Positions 1 through 11,729 are shown, counted from the first letter of the stretch. The stretch is DNA of 64,000 nt from Brachycybe producta (GCA_036925085.1 JAUPFP010000085.1:177501-241500), one strand, 5' to 3'. Program-made: numbers and translations. Notes: generated by a model from the sequence alone, not told the origin.

Positions 1-950
1 ATCTAAAAGGAAAGAATGACAAAATTTCACAATTCTTGTCACGGAATGTACAATGTAAAAGATGTCAGCAACAATTTTTTTGTTGTTGCAAGATTCATGA
101 CACTGAACATAAGAAAATTGAGTTTTTTTATAGTTTGCTCTTACTAAAATAAAAAACGCATATCTAATAAAAAAAATACAAGAAATATGTTAGGAGACAT
201 CTGTCTTAATATTATGTGCATAGAAAATTTCTGCAATTTGTAGTAAAAGGAACTATGGCGCCGAAAAAAAAAACTTACAATGGTCCAAAATGGACCATTC
301 ATACAGTTCTTTGTATATTACTTTTAAGTAATCAAATATGGTTCTTTATTGCAATATGAAATATACATTTTAAAAATGATGTATTACTCCCATTAGAGGC
401 ATTTTCTATATTTTATTGCAAATTCTCATATATAATAGTACTGTATATAAAATATCATAATGCGCAATGCATAAGAGTTCTCTAAAGAATTCTCAAAGAA
501 TTACACATAGAAACACTTAAAACGACGTCTTCTTCGTATGGAAGGGACGCACGTCGATATTTCACTTAAAAAAAACGCACGTCAGAGTCAAATATGTTAT
601 CTCACAAACACATGACATAAACAAAAACACTATCTGACAAAATACAAAAATAGACCAAAAATATATAAAGATAGACACCCTTCCTTCTAACAAGGGATAT
701 CAGACAATCGGACATTTTACTCGAAGAGCCCGATTAGTTTGTGGGCCTGTTTTTTTTCATCATCAGAGGGCCCATTTTATGATAATAAAACTCGATAAAA
801 GTTGAAAAATTGCAACAAGAATAAAGATCAGAAAGCTAATGTTTTCTTTTAATAATAAAAAATTCAAAAACAAAAGTAAAATAATACATTTTGGAGGAGA
901 AACAAAAAGAATGAAAATTCGAAAAATATTGTAGAAAGAAGGGAACAAAC
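1..950. other. AT-rich sequence without recognisable gene
   Basis: No coding region or terminal-repeat structure is seen. Positions 590-690 contain CACAAACA/GACAC-type words like the minisatellite at 2.2-3.2 kb. Confidence 0.4.
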
Positions 951-956
951 TAATCG

Positions 957-1386
957 TAGGTCACTGTAGGTGATCCACACTTCAGAACAGTAAGTCACTT
1001 AGTGACCTACAGTTTAGAACTTTGTAATATCTGTAAATAGACGTGGTTATGTTAAATTATGCTTGCTGCAAGAGGTCTGGGGCACAGCCTCTCGGACTGT
1101 AAAAAAAGTGTAGGTCACTGAGTGACCCACAGTTCATATCTAAAAGTGTAGGTCACTAAGTGACCCACAGTTCATATCTTAATTATTTCTTAAAGATTTA
1201 ATAATAATAATAATAATAATTATTATTATTATTAATATTTATTGTCACAAAGGTGAAAAATGAAACATCACAATCTAAAAATGTAGGTCACTGAGTGACC
1301 CACAGCTCATACCAAAAAGTGTAGGTCACTGAGTTACTTGCAATTCTCCAAATAGCTATCTGAAAGTAGGTCATCTAGTCACCTAC
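957..1386. repeat. Cluster of seven AGGTCA-type palindromes
   Basis: Imperfect palindromes of the form GTAGGTCACTGAGTGACCC occur at about 957-976, 991-1012, 1110-1132, 1148-1170, 1283-1305, 1321-1343 and 1366-1386. Copies 3/4 and 5/6 form 38-bp-spaced dimers that share the linker CAGTTCATATC or a variant. Each unit contains an inverted pair of the nuclear-receptor half-site AGGTCA with a 5-bp spacer. An ATA/TTA microsatellite (about 1200-1232) splits the cluster. Confidence 0.75.
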
Positions 1387-1631
1387 GATTAGTCAGTCCG
1401 GAAAGAAGAACTAATATTGCTGGTTTCAGACATTTTAATTTTTTTTTAGCTCGCTACACTTGGTTAAACATTTGTGCAAAAGGGCAAAAGAAATTGACAT
1501 TTTTATTTTTAGGAAAATATGAAAATAAAACAATGTCATTCAAGTCATTTTTTTTGGAATTTCCTGCTATTTAGGACTAGGCAACAATTACAACATGTAT
1601 TACTAGGACTACTCACAAATATATACATATA

Positions 1632-2107
1632 TAGTGATGGGCAACTTCATGAAATTTATTTTGTTGATTTTCATGAAATTCATGAAAAGTTGTGAAATAT
1701 ATTGAAAAATTGTAAAACTAAGTGAAATTCATGAAATAAAACAAGATATTTGCATCAGATTACATCAACTTTATATCCTAATGGTATATAAATCACATAA
1801 TGTGACTATAATCATTGTAGAATAATTAGACAAAGTGTTTGAACATTAAAAAAAATTCCATTTATTTAAAAATGATTGAAGAAAATGAAACCAGATTCCA
1901 ATAAATTTGAACAAAAAATAGACACAAAAATGGTAAAATAAAACATGTTTAAAATACTCTTTTGTACCAATTACAATCACCAATTTTTTTCGTTTATGGT
2001 TTCAGTATTTCGAAACAGGCTTTTGAAATAAATTCATATTTCAAACTAATGTCGTGTAAAATATTTCACATATAATTCACGTGAAATATTTCAATGGCAC
2101 ATCACTG
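1632..2107. mobile_element. Non-autonomous hAT-like element, TAGTGATGGGC family, copy 1
   Basis: The left end TAGTGATGGGCAACTTC and the right end GGCACATCACTGA form short terminal inverted repeats of the type common in hAT elements. The interior is AT-rich and non-coding, with repeated GAAATATTTC and TTCATGAAATTC palindromes. It aligns over most of its length to 18223-18705. No target duplication could be recognised. Confidence 0.65.
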
Positions 2108-2174
2108 AAAAAACTGACTTTGTGAGTGTAGATTGAAAAAGACAGACACTAACTGAAAAGCAGAACAGACATTT

Positions 2175-3210
2175 ATCTATCTCACCAAATTCTCCATGTT
2201 GGCAAGATAGTGTCTGTCACGCACACCATCATGTTATCTGATAAATACACACAAGATACACCCATCTCAAACAAAAAAAAAACAGACATCATCTCATAAA
2301 ACAAGACAAAAACACTGTCTGCAATATATCTCACAAACACCACAGTCCTTATCTCACTTAGAGGACACACCAGACACTTAGGGGCTGGATGCAGACAATC
2401 AAGTCTGGTTTTTGAAATGCAAAAATTGATTGTGTGTTGTGGATTTTGTTAATTCAATTCAACTTTTATTCCACTTCAATGTGGACTCGAACGATCTACT
2501 ACATGCTCTCCAAGATTTTCACTTCAATTTTTGGAATTTTGACAAGCCTTGTAAGCGTAAAAACATAAACATTTCTTCAAATCATGCATAATATTTTTCA
2601 AATAATCAAAACATGAGTAATTAGTTAAAAAAAATATAAGATAAGCTCTACCAACATACAATTTCAAAAGAAAGGCAGTTAAAAATATGCAAACTTCTGA
2701 GGCGATTTTGTAAGACAATCCTAAATGGACAAGCCAGAATTTATCGCCTGTACCCATCGCAACTAAAAAGCAGTAAAGACAGTCACTGTATCAAAACAGA
2801 GCATGCACTAATTGCATTCTATCCGATTTATAAGCTGAGACACCATCCTCCAAAACAAACATTAGACACCATCTCATAAAACACAAACAACTACATACAT
2901 GGCCTCACAGGCATTATATCACAAACAGGACACATACAGACACTAACTTACAAACAGACCACTATTTCACATACAGACACCATCACACACACAGACACGG
3001 TCTCACAAACATGCACTATATCACTTAAGACAGATATAGGGCTTATATGCACTATCTCGCATACAAGACACCTACAGGCACTACCTCACATACTGACACT
3101 ATGTCACAAACAGGCATTACCTCACATACTGACACTATGTCACAAACAGGCATTACCTCACATACTGACACTATGTCACGAACAGGCACTATCTCACAAA
3201 CAAAACATAA
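2175..3210. repeat. Degenerate CA-rich minisatellite with a 36-bp tandem core
   Basis: Units resembling CAGACACTATCTCACAAACA (about 20 bp) recur irregularly over about 1 kb, strongest at 2175-2375 and 2840-3210. At about 3080-3200 the array becomes regular with a 36-bp period, roughly 3.5 copies containing CATACTGACACTATGTCAC. Since 36 is a multiple of 3, a 69-codon frame at 3047-3256 stays open; I treat it as repeat-driven. Positions 2400-2840 hold unrelated AT-rich DNA. Confidence 0.7.
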
Positions 3211-3256
3211 ATATACTATACATAAACTAGTGTATCTTCTATGCTTCAGGAACTAA

Positions 3257-4875
3257 AATGGGAATCATTAGCAGGCCGAAGAAATGACTAAAGCCTTGCC
3301 CTTTTTGGACGTTTACTGGCAGATGATAATATTGCCCTACGTACTTAATGACTTATTAAACATACATGTACATTATCATACGGGAAAACACGGGCATTCA
3401 AAGACTAAAAAAAAAATGATTGGCTAGAACTGATGCATATTTTTGGTCTTTTTTCTCAAATGTTATTAGACTATGGAAATCTCTTCCAGTAAATAGTTCT
3501 TTGTTAGAATGACTATTTCAATTTAACAATGATGTCTTGTTTTACCTGAATGACAATCATTTGTCATCGGAAGCAATCCACCCTTATATAAACGTACACA
3601 GACACAATTGTTGCCCGTGGGCGTCGAATGATATATTAATGTTAATTGGCACTTTTTTTTAGAAAAATGAGTTTAAAGTTAAGAGAAGATTCATGGCTTA
3701 CTTTGCTGAGCTTATCAAATGCAAAAACCGTTTTAACTATTCACAATATCGGTTTATTTGGTGCCCCTACAATACATTGAGATACAAAAAATACAACTTT
3801 AAACTTATTTTTCCAAAAAAGTGTTTTTTAGTTGTGCCACTCTTTCAGCCGAGGTGCGAAGTGTTGATTTTTGTACAAATACATTTGAAATTCAGTTATT
3901 CAATCTCAATAAGACAAAAAAAAAATAATGGTATCCATTTCAAATACAAATAATATTATAACTAACAACTAGTAGTTATAAGTTAAAATCTAGGTCTCTG
4001 TGGTTACAAAAGAGATTCTAAATTGGAAAGGAAAAAAACAAAATAAAATCTTGTTAATAAGAAACCCCAAAAACGAAAAAGAAGAGAAGAAACAATCATT
4101 AAATCACTCATAAAAAAGGAACCATTAAATTGGAATAGGAAGAAAAAAATCGTGTAAAACCTAAGGTTTTTTTTCTTCTTCTTCTTTACTGCAGTTCAAA
4201 TTACAAATCTTTTTCAACTTGACTGCAAATTATTGGAAATAAATATTTGAAATGGGCGAAGAGATGAAACAATTTTGAAGATGGACATTTTTTGGCCTTT
4301 GATATCGATTTATTTTTTTATCAACTCTTATTTTCTATATACAAACATACCATCTCCCCCTACCCTTCTACCCGCCTTTCCCCCTCCCCCAAAACACACA
4401 GATGTGGGTACTTGAGGGTACACGCACTCAAACACAAAAGAAAATCACTCAAATTTTGCAGACCAACTGTATAAATCTGAGATGCCTTATAATATGAAAG
4501 TTATGGTGGGGGTAACCATATAGGTTGGACCATGGCTACTGGACAAACTAGAAAAATCCCTTATTCTGTACACAATTACTTCACAGTTTGCCAGAACCAC
4601 CAGATTTTAGGCAATGTACAAAATGCCTACTCAATGCAGAAAGGGTTCTACAAAATGCGTTCAAGGGTTCTTACACATTAAAATGTAAAACATTTCTGTA
4701 CCTTTAAATTAAAGGATGTCATTCTATTCGCTGATGAAATTTAAGTCTGTGTGGCTGAACAGAAAAAATGGAAACAATTTCAGCTTTTTTTCCTGCCTGC
4801 TTTCTACCAAATAAATAAAATTATTTAAAATATGGTTTCTAATTTCTGTTTGTTCGTTTTAGCATACACTTACGT
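3257..4875. other. AT-rich non-coding stretch
   Basis: No gene, terminal repeat or tandem array is recognised. At about 4745-4830 lies an AACAATTTCAGCTTTTTT/TAAAATTATTTAAA block, also seen at 30.1, 34.75 and 63.75 kb, that seems linked to the CATGCAGAAA element family. Confidence 0.35.
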
Positions 4876-4881
4876 GATCTT

Positions 4882-5120
4882 TGTCTAATGTCCCACATGC
4901 AGAAAGAAAACTACAAATAAAAAATCAGAATAAAGTTTCAGTTATATTTTTCTGTGTTTCTTTTCATTTCATAATTTTGACAGAAAACAGAAACCACATA
5001 AATGGCACTTATGAATAATGCAGTCCTATCAGCTAATAAAACATAATTCCAGCCAAATATATTTCGCAAAAAATTATTCAAATTTCAGTGAGATAATTTT
5101 TCTGTATGTGAGACCTTGGC
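4882..5120. mobile_element. MITE of the CATGCAGAAA family, copy 1
   Basis: A left end like CCCACATGCAGAAAG and a right end like TTTTCTGTATGTGAGACCTT form imperfect inverted repeats about 230 bp apart. The same ends occur at 40.24-40.45, 44.53-44.93 and 63.55-63.87 kb. No coding capacity; superfamily undetermined. Confidence 0.45.
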
Positions 5121-5764
5121 CTTAATCCAAAATGCCAGGCAAATTTTCTACCAAACTGTCGGTTGCGCAAACTGGCTAGTAATTGTGGAGAGCAACTGAT
5201 TTTCCACTTTAGCTGCACTGTCATGGGTACATTAAGGTTTAGATAAATTTCTCCGATAGTTATTGTAATAGGCACATGAAAGATAGGCAGAAAATTGCAT
5301 AATATTGAAAATGTCAAAAGTTTGTGTGGGGGTGGGGGGGGGGGCAAGGTTAGAAAATTCAGTTTCAATAATAGGAAATCGTAGATTTTTCAAGAGGAAT
5401 GTCTGATAAATCAGTTTGGAACATTTGGTCCATGACAACCACAGAAAGAGAGATAAATACATATATATACACTTTATGTACACATAATAGTCGACATAAG
5501 TTCCCTTTTATTCTTTAACCACTTCAGGCTCTTATGTGACTAACAAACATTTAAAAGGTCAAGCAGAAGGTTGGACAGAAATAAAGTTCCGGTCTCTGGA
5601 GAGTTCGGAAGTGCACATCATTACTGTTTTTTTTTTCTCTCTCACTTTTCATTTTATAATATTCTTCTATGAGAGCATTGATACATAATTCATAATAATT
5701 CATCTTAGAAATATATTCTTGTAACTTATCATTTTTTTTGCTCGCTTTTATTTAACTTGGTAAG

Positions 5765-5968
5765 TTTGTTTGTCCACTGCCACCTTCTGAAATATTTGAA
5801 AAAATAAAATTCACACTGCAAAGGATTGAACCCATGGCCAACATTGCCATAAACTGACACTAACCACTACACCAATAATATAAGAACATAATATGTGTTA
5901 TATCGTTTCATATGCTGTACATTATTTACTTTTTAGACCGTTTTTATAAAAGCGAGTATCACAAAAAA
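5765..5968 (-). mobile_element. tRNA-derived SINE-like element, copy 1
   Basis: Read on the minus strand, a segment containing TTGGTGTAGTGGTTAGTGTC (A-box-like) and GGGTTCAATCC (B-box-like) matches tRNA promoter architecture. It is preceded by GATACTCGCTTTTATAAAA and TCTAAAAAGTAA and followed by AAATATTTCAGAAGGTGGCA. The same order occurs at 28790-28977 and in part at 58242-58384. Confidence 0.65.
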
Positions 5969-6385
5969 AAACCAAGTTTAACTCGTTTAAGAGTGTGTCA
6001 TAAAAAAATTAATAACTACAAACAGTACAAATATTACGACACTTTTAGTGTCTGCACTAACATAAAGAATTTGTAACAAAAATATGTGTGACGTTAATAT
6101 ATTGTAATCAGTGGTGTCGTGGTGAACAAAACGTTTGGTGGAGTTCATGAAATTTGTATAGGTATCTATCGATATAATTGATATCCAATGATTGGAAAAG
6201 TTGATAGGATTTGATATTATTTATGAAATTATAAAATTAATCAGTAGTAGTAATGTGACACACTGTATTTTGCCCCTTTGTGAAATCTCCAGCCTTCCAG
6301 ATCTTGTACTAAATGATCTCCCATCCCAACCAGTTTCCTTAGATCAAAGAGATCTAAAGGGTAAACTCTTGTCCTGATTGTTCCG
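5969..6385. other. AT-rich spacer
   Basis: No gene or element end is recognised. A 61-codon frame at 6192-6377 has no recognisable similarity. Confidence 0.35.
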
Positions 6386-6387
6386 TG

Positions 6388-6475
6388 AATCGGCAAGTGG
6401 GTACCAGTGGAGGCACGGTCTTTTGGACGTCAGTACACTGCGTAGGTGTACACAGGCCCAAGGTATATTATGGTC
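6388..6475 (+). mobile_element. Fragment of the LTR seen at 16.1-16.5 kb
   Basis: TAGGTGTACACAGGCCCAAG and flanking words (CAAGTGG, TTGGAC) align with the TATA-box region of the LTR at 16107-16542. Here the TATA box TATAAAA has become TATATTA. Only this promoter-proximal piece is recognised; the mariner-like element follows about 55 bp later. Confidence 0.5.
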
Positions 6476-6529
6476 GCGGTGGCTATGCATCGCCATGTCT
6501 TATATACTATTCTCTATTTAATGTAAATA

Positions 6530-7139
6530 CAGGGTGAGGCAAGATAACTTCCTTATTTGAAATGAGCGCTTTGAAGCTGATGGGATTCCCAGGTGGCTGT
6601 GCGTGGTCTCGTTTGAGAGGGGATTCTAAAGTTTTGTTAACTTGTGTTTCAGTCACCATCATGCATTGGAGTAACAAGCAGCGTGCATTTGCCTTAGAGG
6701 CCTATTTTTCCAACGGCTGTTCGGTGGTTTCAACCCAGCACACCTTCCGAAATCGCTTCAATATTGCACCATTGGGTCCTGTCCCGGACCGGAAATCAAT
6801 TCTTTTGTGGGTCACGGCCCATACTTCAAGGGCATCAATGGCTGTGTTGCGAGAGCACTTCCCAGGGCGTCTCATCCAACTGAAGGGTGATTTGGAGTGG
6901 CCGGCACGTTCACCCGATTTGACTCCTTGTGACTTCTTTTTGTGGGGGTATTTGAAATCCCGTGTCTATACCAACCGCCCATAAATACACTAATATGCTC
7001 TCTAAGCCAAAGGTGGTTCTCGTCCAAAACAAAGAAGAGTTTAGGACTGAGTCCCGTAACAAGGGCTCTACACTGTTACAGTAATTGTCATCTGGTCAGC
7101 TTTATAATATGAGAAATACTGTATATTCCATCCACCCTG
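6530..7139 (+). mobile_element. Internally deleted Tc1/mariner-like element
   Basis: The element is bounded by TA and has terminal CAGGGTG...CACCCTG inverted repeats, with TA at 6528-6529 and 7140-7141. It contains the start and end of a transposase gene with the middle missing. At 610 bp it is about half the size expected for a full-length member, so it would need a transposase supplied in trans. Confidence 0.75.
6661..6984 (+). pseudogene. Mariner-like transposase, catalytic middle deleted
   Basis: From the ATG at 6661 the frame opens with MHWSNKQRAFALEAYF and FRNRFNIAPLG, the N-terminal helix-turn-helix region of a transposase family widespread in invertebrates. Right after VPDRKSILLWV it jumps to TAHTSRASMAVLREHFPG and then WPARSPDLTPCDFFLWGYLK, which belong to the C-terminal part with the last catalytic acidic residue. 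The intervening stretch, normally around 150 or more residues with the first catalytic aspartates, is absent. A stop follows YTNRP. The frame is intact across the junction, so this is one deletion, and the product cannot be catalytic. Confidence 0.75.
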
Positions 7140-7141
7140 TA

Positions 7142-7984
7142 TAATAGTAATAACGTGCTCAAAATATAATTTCTGCTCAACCCAACTTCCTTTTTTTTCT
7201 TCCATCTTTTGTTTCATGCACATTTGGCATGAGTTATGAGAAATCTATCCCAAAGTCACAAAAGCACAAAAGTTTCTACTAAAGTGCTCCAAGCTCCAAA
7301 CCTATTTTTGAGACTTTAGAAATTCCTAATACCTAGCATCATATTCTTAAACCATTTGCCTCCTAGATCACCTGCATTGGCCTTTTTCTAACCTTTTCTG
7401 ACCCCCTATTATGGCATATATTAACTAAACTAACAACACCAATTCCCAATTCACAATACATTCCAAAAGTGAAGTGGTCCCAAAACACCCAGTGTAAACT
7501 TAAAAATCATCAAGTTGATTGAACCAAAACAAAACAATATCTATATTTTATAATTTTTTCCTTTTATAATGATTGTAAAACTTTTATTAAGCTTGGCTTG
7601 TAAATTTTTTAGTAAGCTTATAACAGTATGAAATATGAACATTAATTGTGTAAAGTGCACTTTTCATAGTTTGGTTGCAACATTCCAAATTTTACTGCAG
7701 GGCCTTAATGAAAACTATTTTTTAACACACCATCATCACGACACATACGAAGCCAATCAGATCCCTTTTCACGTTAAGAAAGTTTTAGAAATTAACTCCC
7801 ATATTTAAAGTTGTATTTAAAGATTTCAAAGCAGCACATTTAGAGCTTAAATAAATTACTTAACAACTAATAAATGTTACAGTCATCTGACTAAAAATAG
7901 ATAAAATTTTACTTGAAGACACTGAATTGGTGTCTTCGTTTCTCTTGTTTACTTTGAAGTTGAACGAGTTACTAATAAGTTATA
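7142..7984. other. Non-coding spacer
   Basis: Nothing recognisable. Confidence 0.35.
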
Positions 7985-8180
7985 ATTAGGGCTAGGATTT
8001 TTATGCAAAATATCAAGCATAATGTATCTCAATTTGTGCCTCAAGTGCCTCATTGTCAAGTAATCATCATCATCATTAATGCAAACTGTAAAAATGGCTG
8101 GTTAGAGGCTAGATGTCTGGTTACTATCAGTTGTTGACTTGAGTTATATAGCTTCTTAAAAAGCGTTTTTTGATTGAAAA
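7985..8180. repeat. Fragment of the GCAATATCAACCAAATG/TTAGAGGCTAG repeat family
   Basis: AGGGCTAGGATTTTTATGCA, TCTCAATTTGTGCCTCA and GGTTAGAGGCTAGATGTCTG match the left half of the element at 62512-62823 and pieces near 30.25, 31.6 and 62.3 kb. Only one end is preserved. Confidence 0.5.
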
Positions 8181-8212
8181 ATCATAATAAGTTGGTATAT
8201 TTTGTCTTTGAG

Positions 8213-8520
8213 GAACAAAATTAAGAAAAAAAAAACTTGAAAATGTTGCAGAAATCAGAAGGGCAGCTCAATCAAACAACTTAAAAGTGTTTTCATATTG
8301 ATATCTTTTAAAATAAACGTTTTATAGACAAAAGAAATTAATATATGGCTTGCTAACCGACATACAAAGCTTATTTTGAAAGAGATCAACATGAAAATAC
8401 CATTAAGTGAGTTAGCCTTCTAGTTTCTAAAAAGTTTCTCTTTATTTTGCTTCTGAAAGACAAAATAGAATCTAACCAGAGTTTGCGGGGATCTTGATTT
8501 TATAATGACCTTAAAATGTG
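8213..8520. mobile_element. Fold-back element (FB family), copy 1
   Basis: The left arm carries AGAAGGGCAGCTCAATCA and TTGATATCTTTTAAAATAAA. The right arm carries the inverse order with AGAGATCAACATGAAAATAC and TTAGCCTTCTAGTTTCTAAA. Consensus outer ends, pooled from copies, read TTAAGGTGGTTTTAAAGTG. No coding capacity. Confidence 0.7.
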
Positions 8521-9345
8521 TTAAAATTTACTTTGATGGAGATATTTTTAAAAAGTAAACTAATGTACGCATTTTAAACATTTTTTTTCCGCCAAATTAA
8601 ATAAATCACTTTTATCTTATAATTTTTTTAAAGTTGTTTCTAAACCAAGATTATGTTCAATATTTGCCTGAAAATGCTTTTAACAAATTTGCCATTAAAA
8701 ATTTTAAACTTCAGACTAAAATATTAAAGTTAACAAACTTTGCAATTGCTTTCGAAAAGTTGAAAAATGGTTTACAAGAATCATTAATATTTAAAAATAT
8801 TTCTACTAATTTCCTAGGTCTCTCTCCTAAAGGTAAATTTAAAACTAAGAAAAATAACAGAAAATAAAAAAAAGAATTTTATTCAAATTCGTATATCCAA
8901 ATGTAGTGTATGTAATAATAAGTTAATAATAAGAACATTCAAAGAAAACCCACCCATCAAAGTAAAATGAGTAATATGTTCAACATCTCATGAATATTTC
9001 AAATGTATGAAAAGAAAAAGACAAAATTACAAACAAACAAAAAAAAAACCCAACAAGAAACAAGCAGAAACCATTAACTAAGAAAGCTTGAATCTTTATT
9101 TACATATATAATGAGTGTTTATCGGTTAAATTCTGTTTGGGCTCAATTTGCAATTCAAATCACCATTACTAAAAAAAAAGATTCTAAATTGATTACAGCA
9201 TAAGAAGAAATTATTAATGTCTATAGGCCTAGAAATGAAGCCCATTTGCGGAATAGCCTCTTCACAAACATTGAAACATTTCCAATTACACAGTTGGTAA
9301 TGAAAAGGAAATTATAAGGATCCCTTGTCTCAGCTTTTCCCTTAT
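8521..9345. other. AT-rich non-coding stretch
   Basis: A 77-codon Lys/Asn/Phe-rich frame at 8634-8867 reflects base composition. Nothing else is recognised. Confidence 0.35.
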
Positions 9346-9351
9346 AATAAT

Positions 9352-10063
9352 TGTGACACCCTGTATTTGCAGAATGGTGGAACACCCGTAGAAATTCCTT
9401 TTCTGTCAGCATGGCACCCCTTGGTGCACAGATGTCCAGACTTGGGTGGCCCGAATTCTAGTGAATTCGAGAAACCAAGTAGAACCGTGAGAAATTGGGA
9501 AGAGAGTCCCGAAAATACCTTTCCTTATAAAGTAATAGTCTCAGCCCGGGGCAATGATTGGCCCATTTGGTCAATCATTGAACCCTGAGGTGACAGTCGC
9601 CCCTCCCAAGAGACCAGACAAAAGTGCCATGCGACTTATGTGTGAGGGCAGTTAGAGGATTTTAAAAGAGTTCAGTTTGGAACAGTTCTGGGTAAGTAAG
9701 AAATTTAATAATGTAAAATTATGTATATGCAACTATGTAAAAGATAACCAGTAAAGAGTTGAATACCTCAAATTGTGTGTAAGTGTTGTGTATTGTGTTG
9801 AGTTCCCAAAAGGACCTATCGGACCCTATCCGAGTCCCTCTGATTGGAGCCTCCAGGCAACTCATCAGGACAGAACCAGCGCCATCGCAGTCGTCACGCC
9901 CTGTACGCAAGATTCCCTAAAAGAAAGTCTTTTTGTGGGCTTTACGAGTGGTTGAACTGATCGCAGAAGGACTATCTACAGAAACGTTGCGATCGGAAAA
10001 ATCGGTGGCTGGTCCGCAGCCCGCACCACCCAACCGGGCGGTGGTAGAGGGCCAGTCACAACA
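9352..10063. mobile_element. Probable solo LTR of a retrotransposon (LTR type 1)
   Basis: A block of about 712 bp, distinctly richer in GC than its surroundings, starts TGTGACACCCTG and ends CCAGTCACAACA. It therefore has TG...CA ends and an inverted TTGTGAC/GTCACAA pair. ATAAT occurs immediately before (9347-9351) and nearly immediately after (10065-10069), close to a 5-bp target duplication. Inside, GGTGACAGTCGCCCCTCCCA is shared with 26985-27010. No internal retrotransposon region flanks it. Strand and family are unresolved. Confidence 0.6.
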
Positions 10064-10074
10064 CATAATTAAAA

Positions 10075-10345
10075 TGGTTTTTAAAGCGTAAAACGCCTCT
10101 CGAACTCTTGATGGAGGAGCAAAATTCAGAGAAACTTGAATGTGTTGTAGAAAAAATAGAAGGGTATAATCACTTAATTGTATTTCTTCTTATTAATATA
10201 TCTTTCAAAATAAGCTTTTTATGCATGTTTGAAAATGACACAACTTTAAGCAGATGATTTTTTTAAAAAAAATGTTGTCTACCAAAAGTTTATTTTGAAA
10301 AATTTAAACACGAAAATGTGATTGAGCTACTCAAAGCTTAAATAA
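10075..10345. mobile_element. FB family, copy 2
   Basis: Left end TTTTTAAAGCGTAAAACGCC followed by CTCTCGAACTCTTGATG, then AGAAGGGTATAATCACTTAA. The right arm has AAAAGTTTATTTTGAAAA and GTGATTGAGCTAC, then stops. It starts directly after the solo LTR, so the LTR probably inserted at the edge of the FB copy. Confidence 0.6.
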
Positions 10346-10440
10346 TTCTATTTATTTAGCATAAAGTAGGGCAGAGAACGAATCCATTCATTTACTATTA
10401 AAGTCGTTTCTAACCCTTTAATTTATATTAAAATCCTTCG

Positions 10441-10441
10441 T

Positions 10442-10524
<83 letters not shown>

Positions 10525-10670
10525 CCTTTGTCTGTCTGTGTATAACGTTGTACAAACAAGGAGAAAAAACGTTTAAGCACGTCGAAATTTATTTAAATGA
10601 ACCAGTTTTTACTCTTGGTCAACTTTAAGGTGCTTATAGTTAAATAGTTTTAGTAGCAAAATTAAACTAG
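10441..10670 (+). mobile_element. Helitron-related fragment next to a (TA)n tract
   Basis: A (TA)n microsatellite (about 10443-10521) leads into CTTTGTCTGTCTGTGTATAA, TTTAAGCACGTCGAAATTTA and CTTGGTCAACTTTAAGG, the order shared with the copies near 19.8 and 42.9 kb. The region aligned to the helicase tail is shortened and the terminal hairpin and CTAG are missing. Confidence 0.6.
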
Positions 10671-11510
10671 AATTAGTAGTTTTTAAATAAATGCTGAACC
10701 TACTTTGAAAACTTGGCCGTAGAAACAAATTCTCTTATTTCAAGAAAATAAAATCACCCCTATCCCCCGCTGTCTATTACCATCTTAAAAACGCTGACAC
10801 CACATTTAAATTTCATGTACGTCATTATCATTTTAGTGGCCCTTTTTGAGTTTCAAATAACCAAAATACTGAAAACTACTATCTAACAAAAAAAGCCCCA
10901 ATATTTAAAACTGTAAAAAGAAAAACTATAATAGCCCTTCAGAGACCCATTATTTACCCTGCACATCAAAAATGCATTTGAAAATATGGAAAAAAAGTGA
11001 ATACACTCGTATTTTGCTTGTTTTGCTTCAATTATTGTAAGAAATTAATTTTTTTCTTAAAGGCCCTGTGTGTTCCCATTTTGGCAAAAAAAATATTTAA
11101 CTCTAAAAATTTAAACTCGAGAAGAATAACAATTAATGGTACTATACCATGGTACTATTATAAGTGGACCATATAATATCACTATTAGGACAAACATAAT
11201 TCGAAATGAGAGCACACACGTGGCCCCTACTTATTAAGTATATAATGGATTAATGGGTTTACTTTATTATGTTAGGTCAATTGAAATGAGAAAACCCTTA
11301 TTGCTCTACCACTTTAAAACTACACCATAAATTGACATTTATCATTAATATTTACATTGCAATGGTGTTATTTACAGATAAAGAGCTCTACATAGTTAAA
11401 TCAAACCTACAGTAAAGCTAATTGAAATCCATCAAAATATCAGAAATAAGGAATAATTGAAGAAAGTGCTAAATTAGAAACTGATCAAAATTAAAGAAAG
11501 AAATCTAAGG
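10671..11510. other. AT-rich non-coding stretch
   Basis: No gene. A short palindromic GGTACTATACCATGGTACTA lies near 11138; nothing else is recognised. Confidence 0.35.
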
Positions 11511-11511
11511 T

Positions 11512-11622
11512 CGGTAAATCAGGGGCCCTCAGAAACCCCTCGGTAAATCAGAGGACCTCGGGGCCTCTAGGTAAATCAGGGCCATCGAGAGCCCCTCGGT
11601 AAATCAGGGGCCCTCGGGGGCC
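11512..11622. repeat. GC-rich tandem repeat, about 28-37 bp per unit
   Basis: Four imperfect units contain CGGTAAATCAGGGGCCCTC or variants and run directly into the GA-rich minisatellite. GGGGCCC palindromes give local stem-loop potential. Confidence 0.7.
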
Positions 11623-11624
11623 CA

Positions 11625-11693
11625 GAGAGAGAGAGAATGAGAGGGAATGAGAGAGAGAGAGAGAATGAGAGGGAATGAGAGAGAGAGAGAGAG

Positions 11694-11729
<36 letters not shown>

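Noticed and set aside
3080..3200. Regular 36-bp repeats considered as a CRISPR array
   Set aside because: Units are contiguous without unique spacers, and the DNA is eukaryotic.
5078..5483. Two overlapping minus-strand frames (96 and 83 codons)
   Set aside because: They share a poly-C tract and lack domain signatures; overlap in different frames argues against coding.
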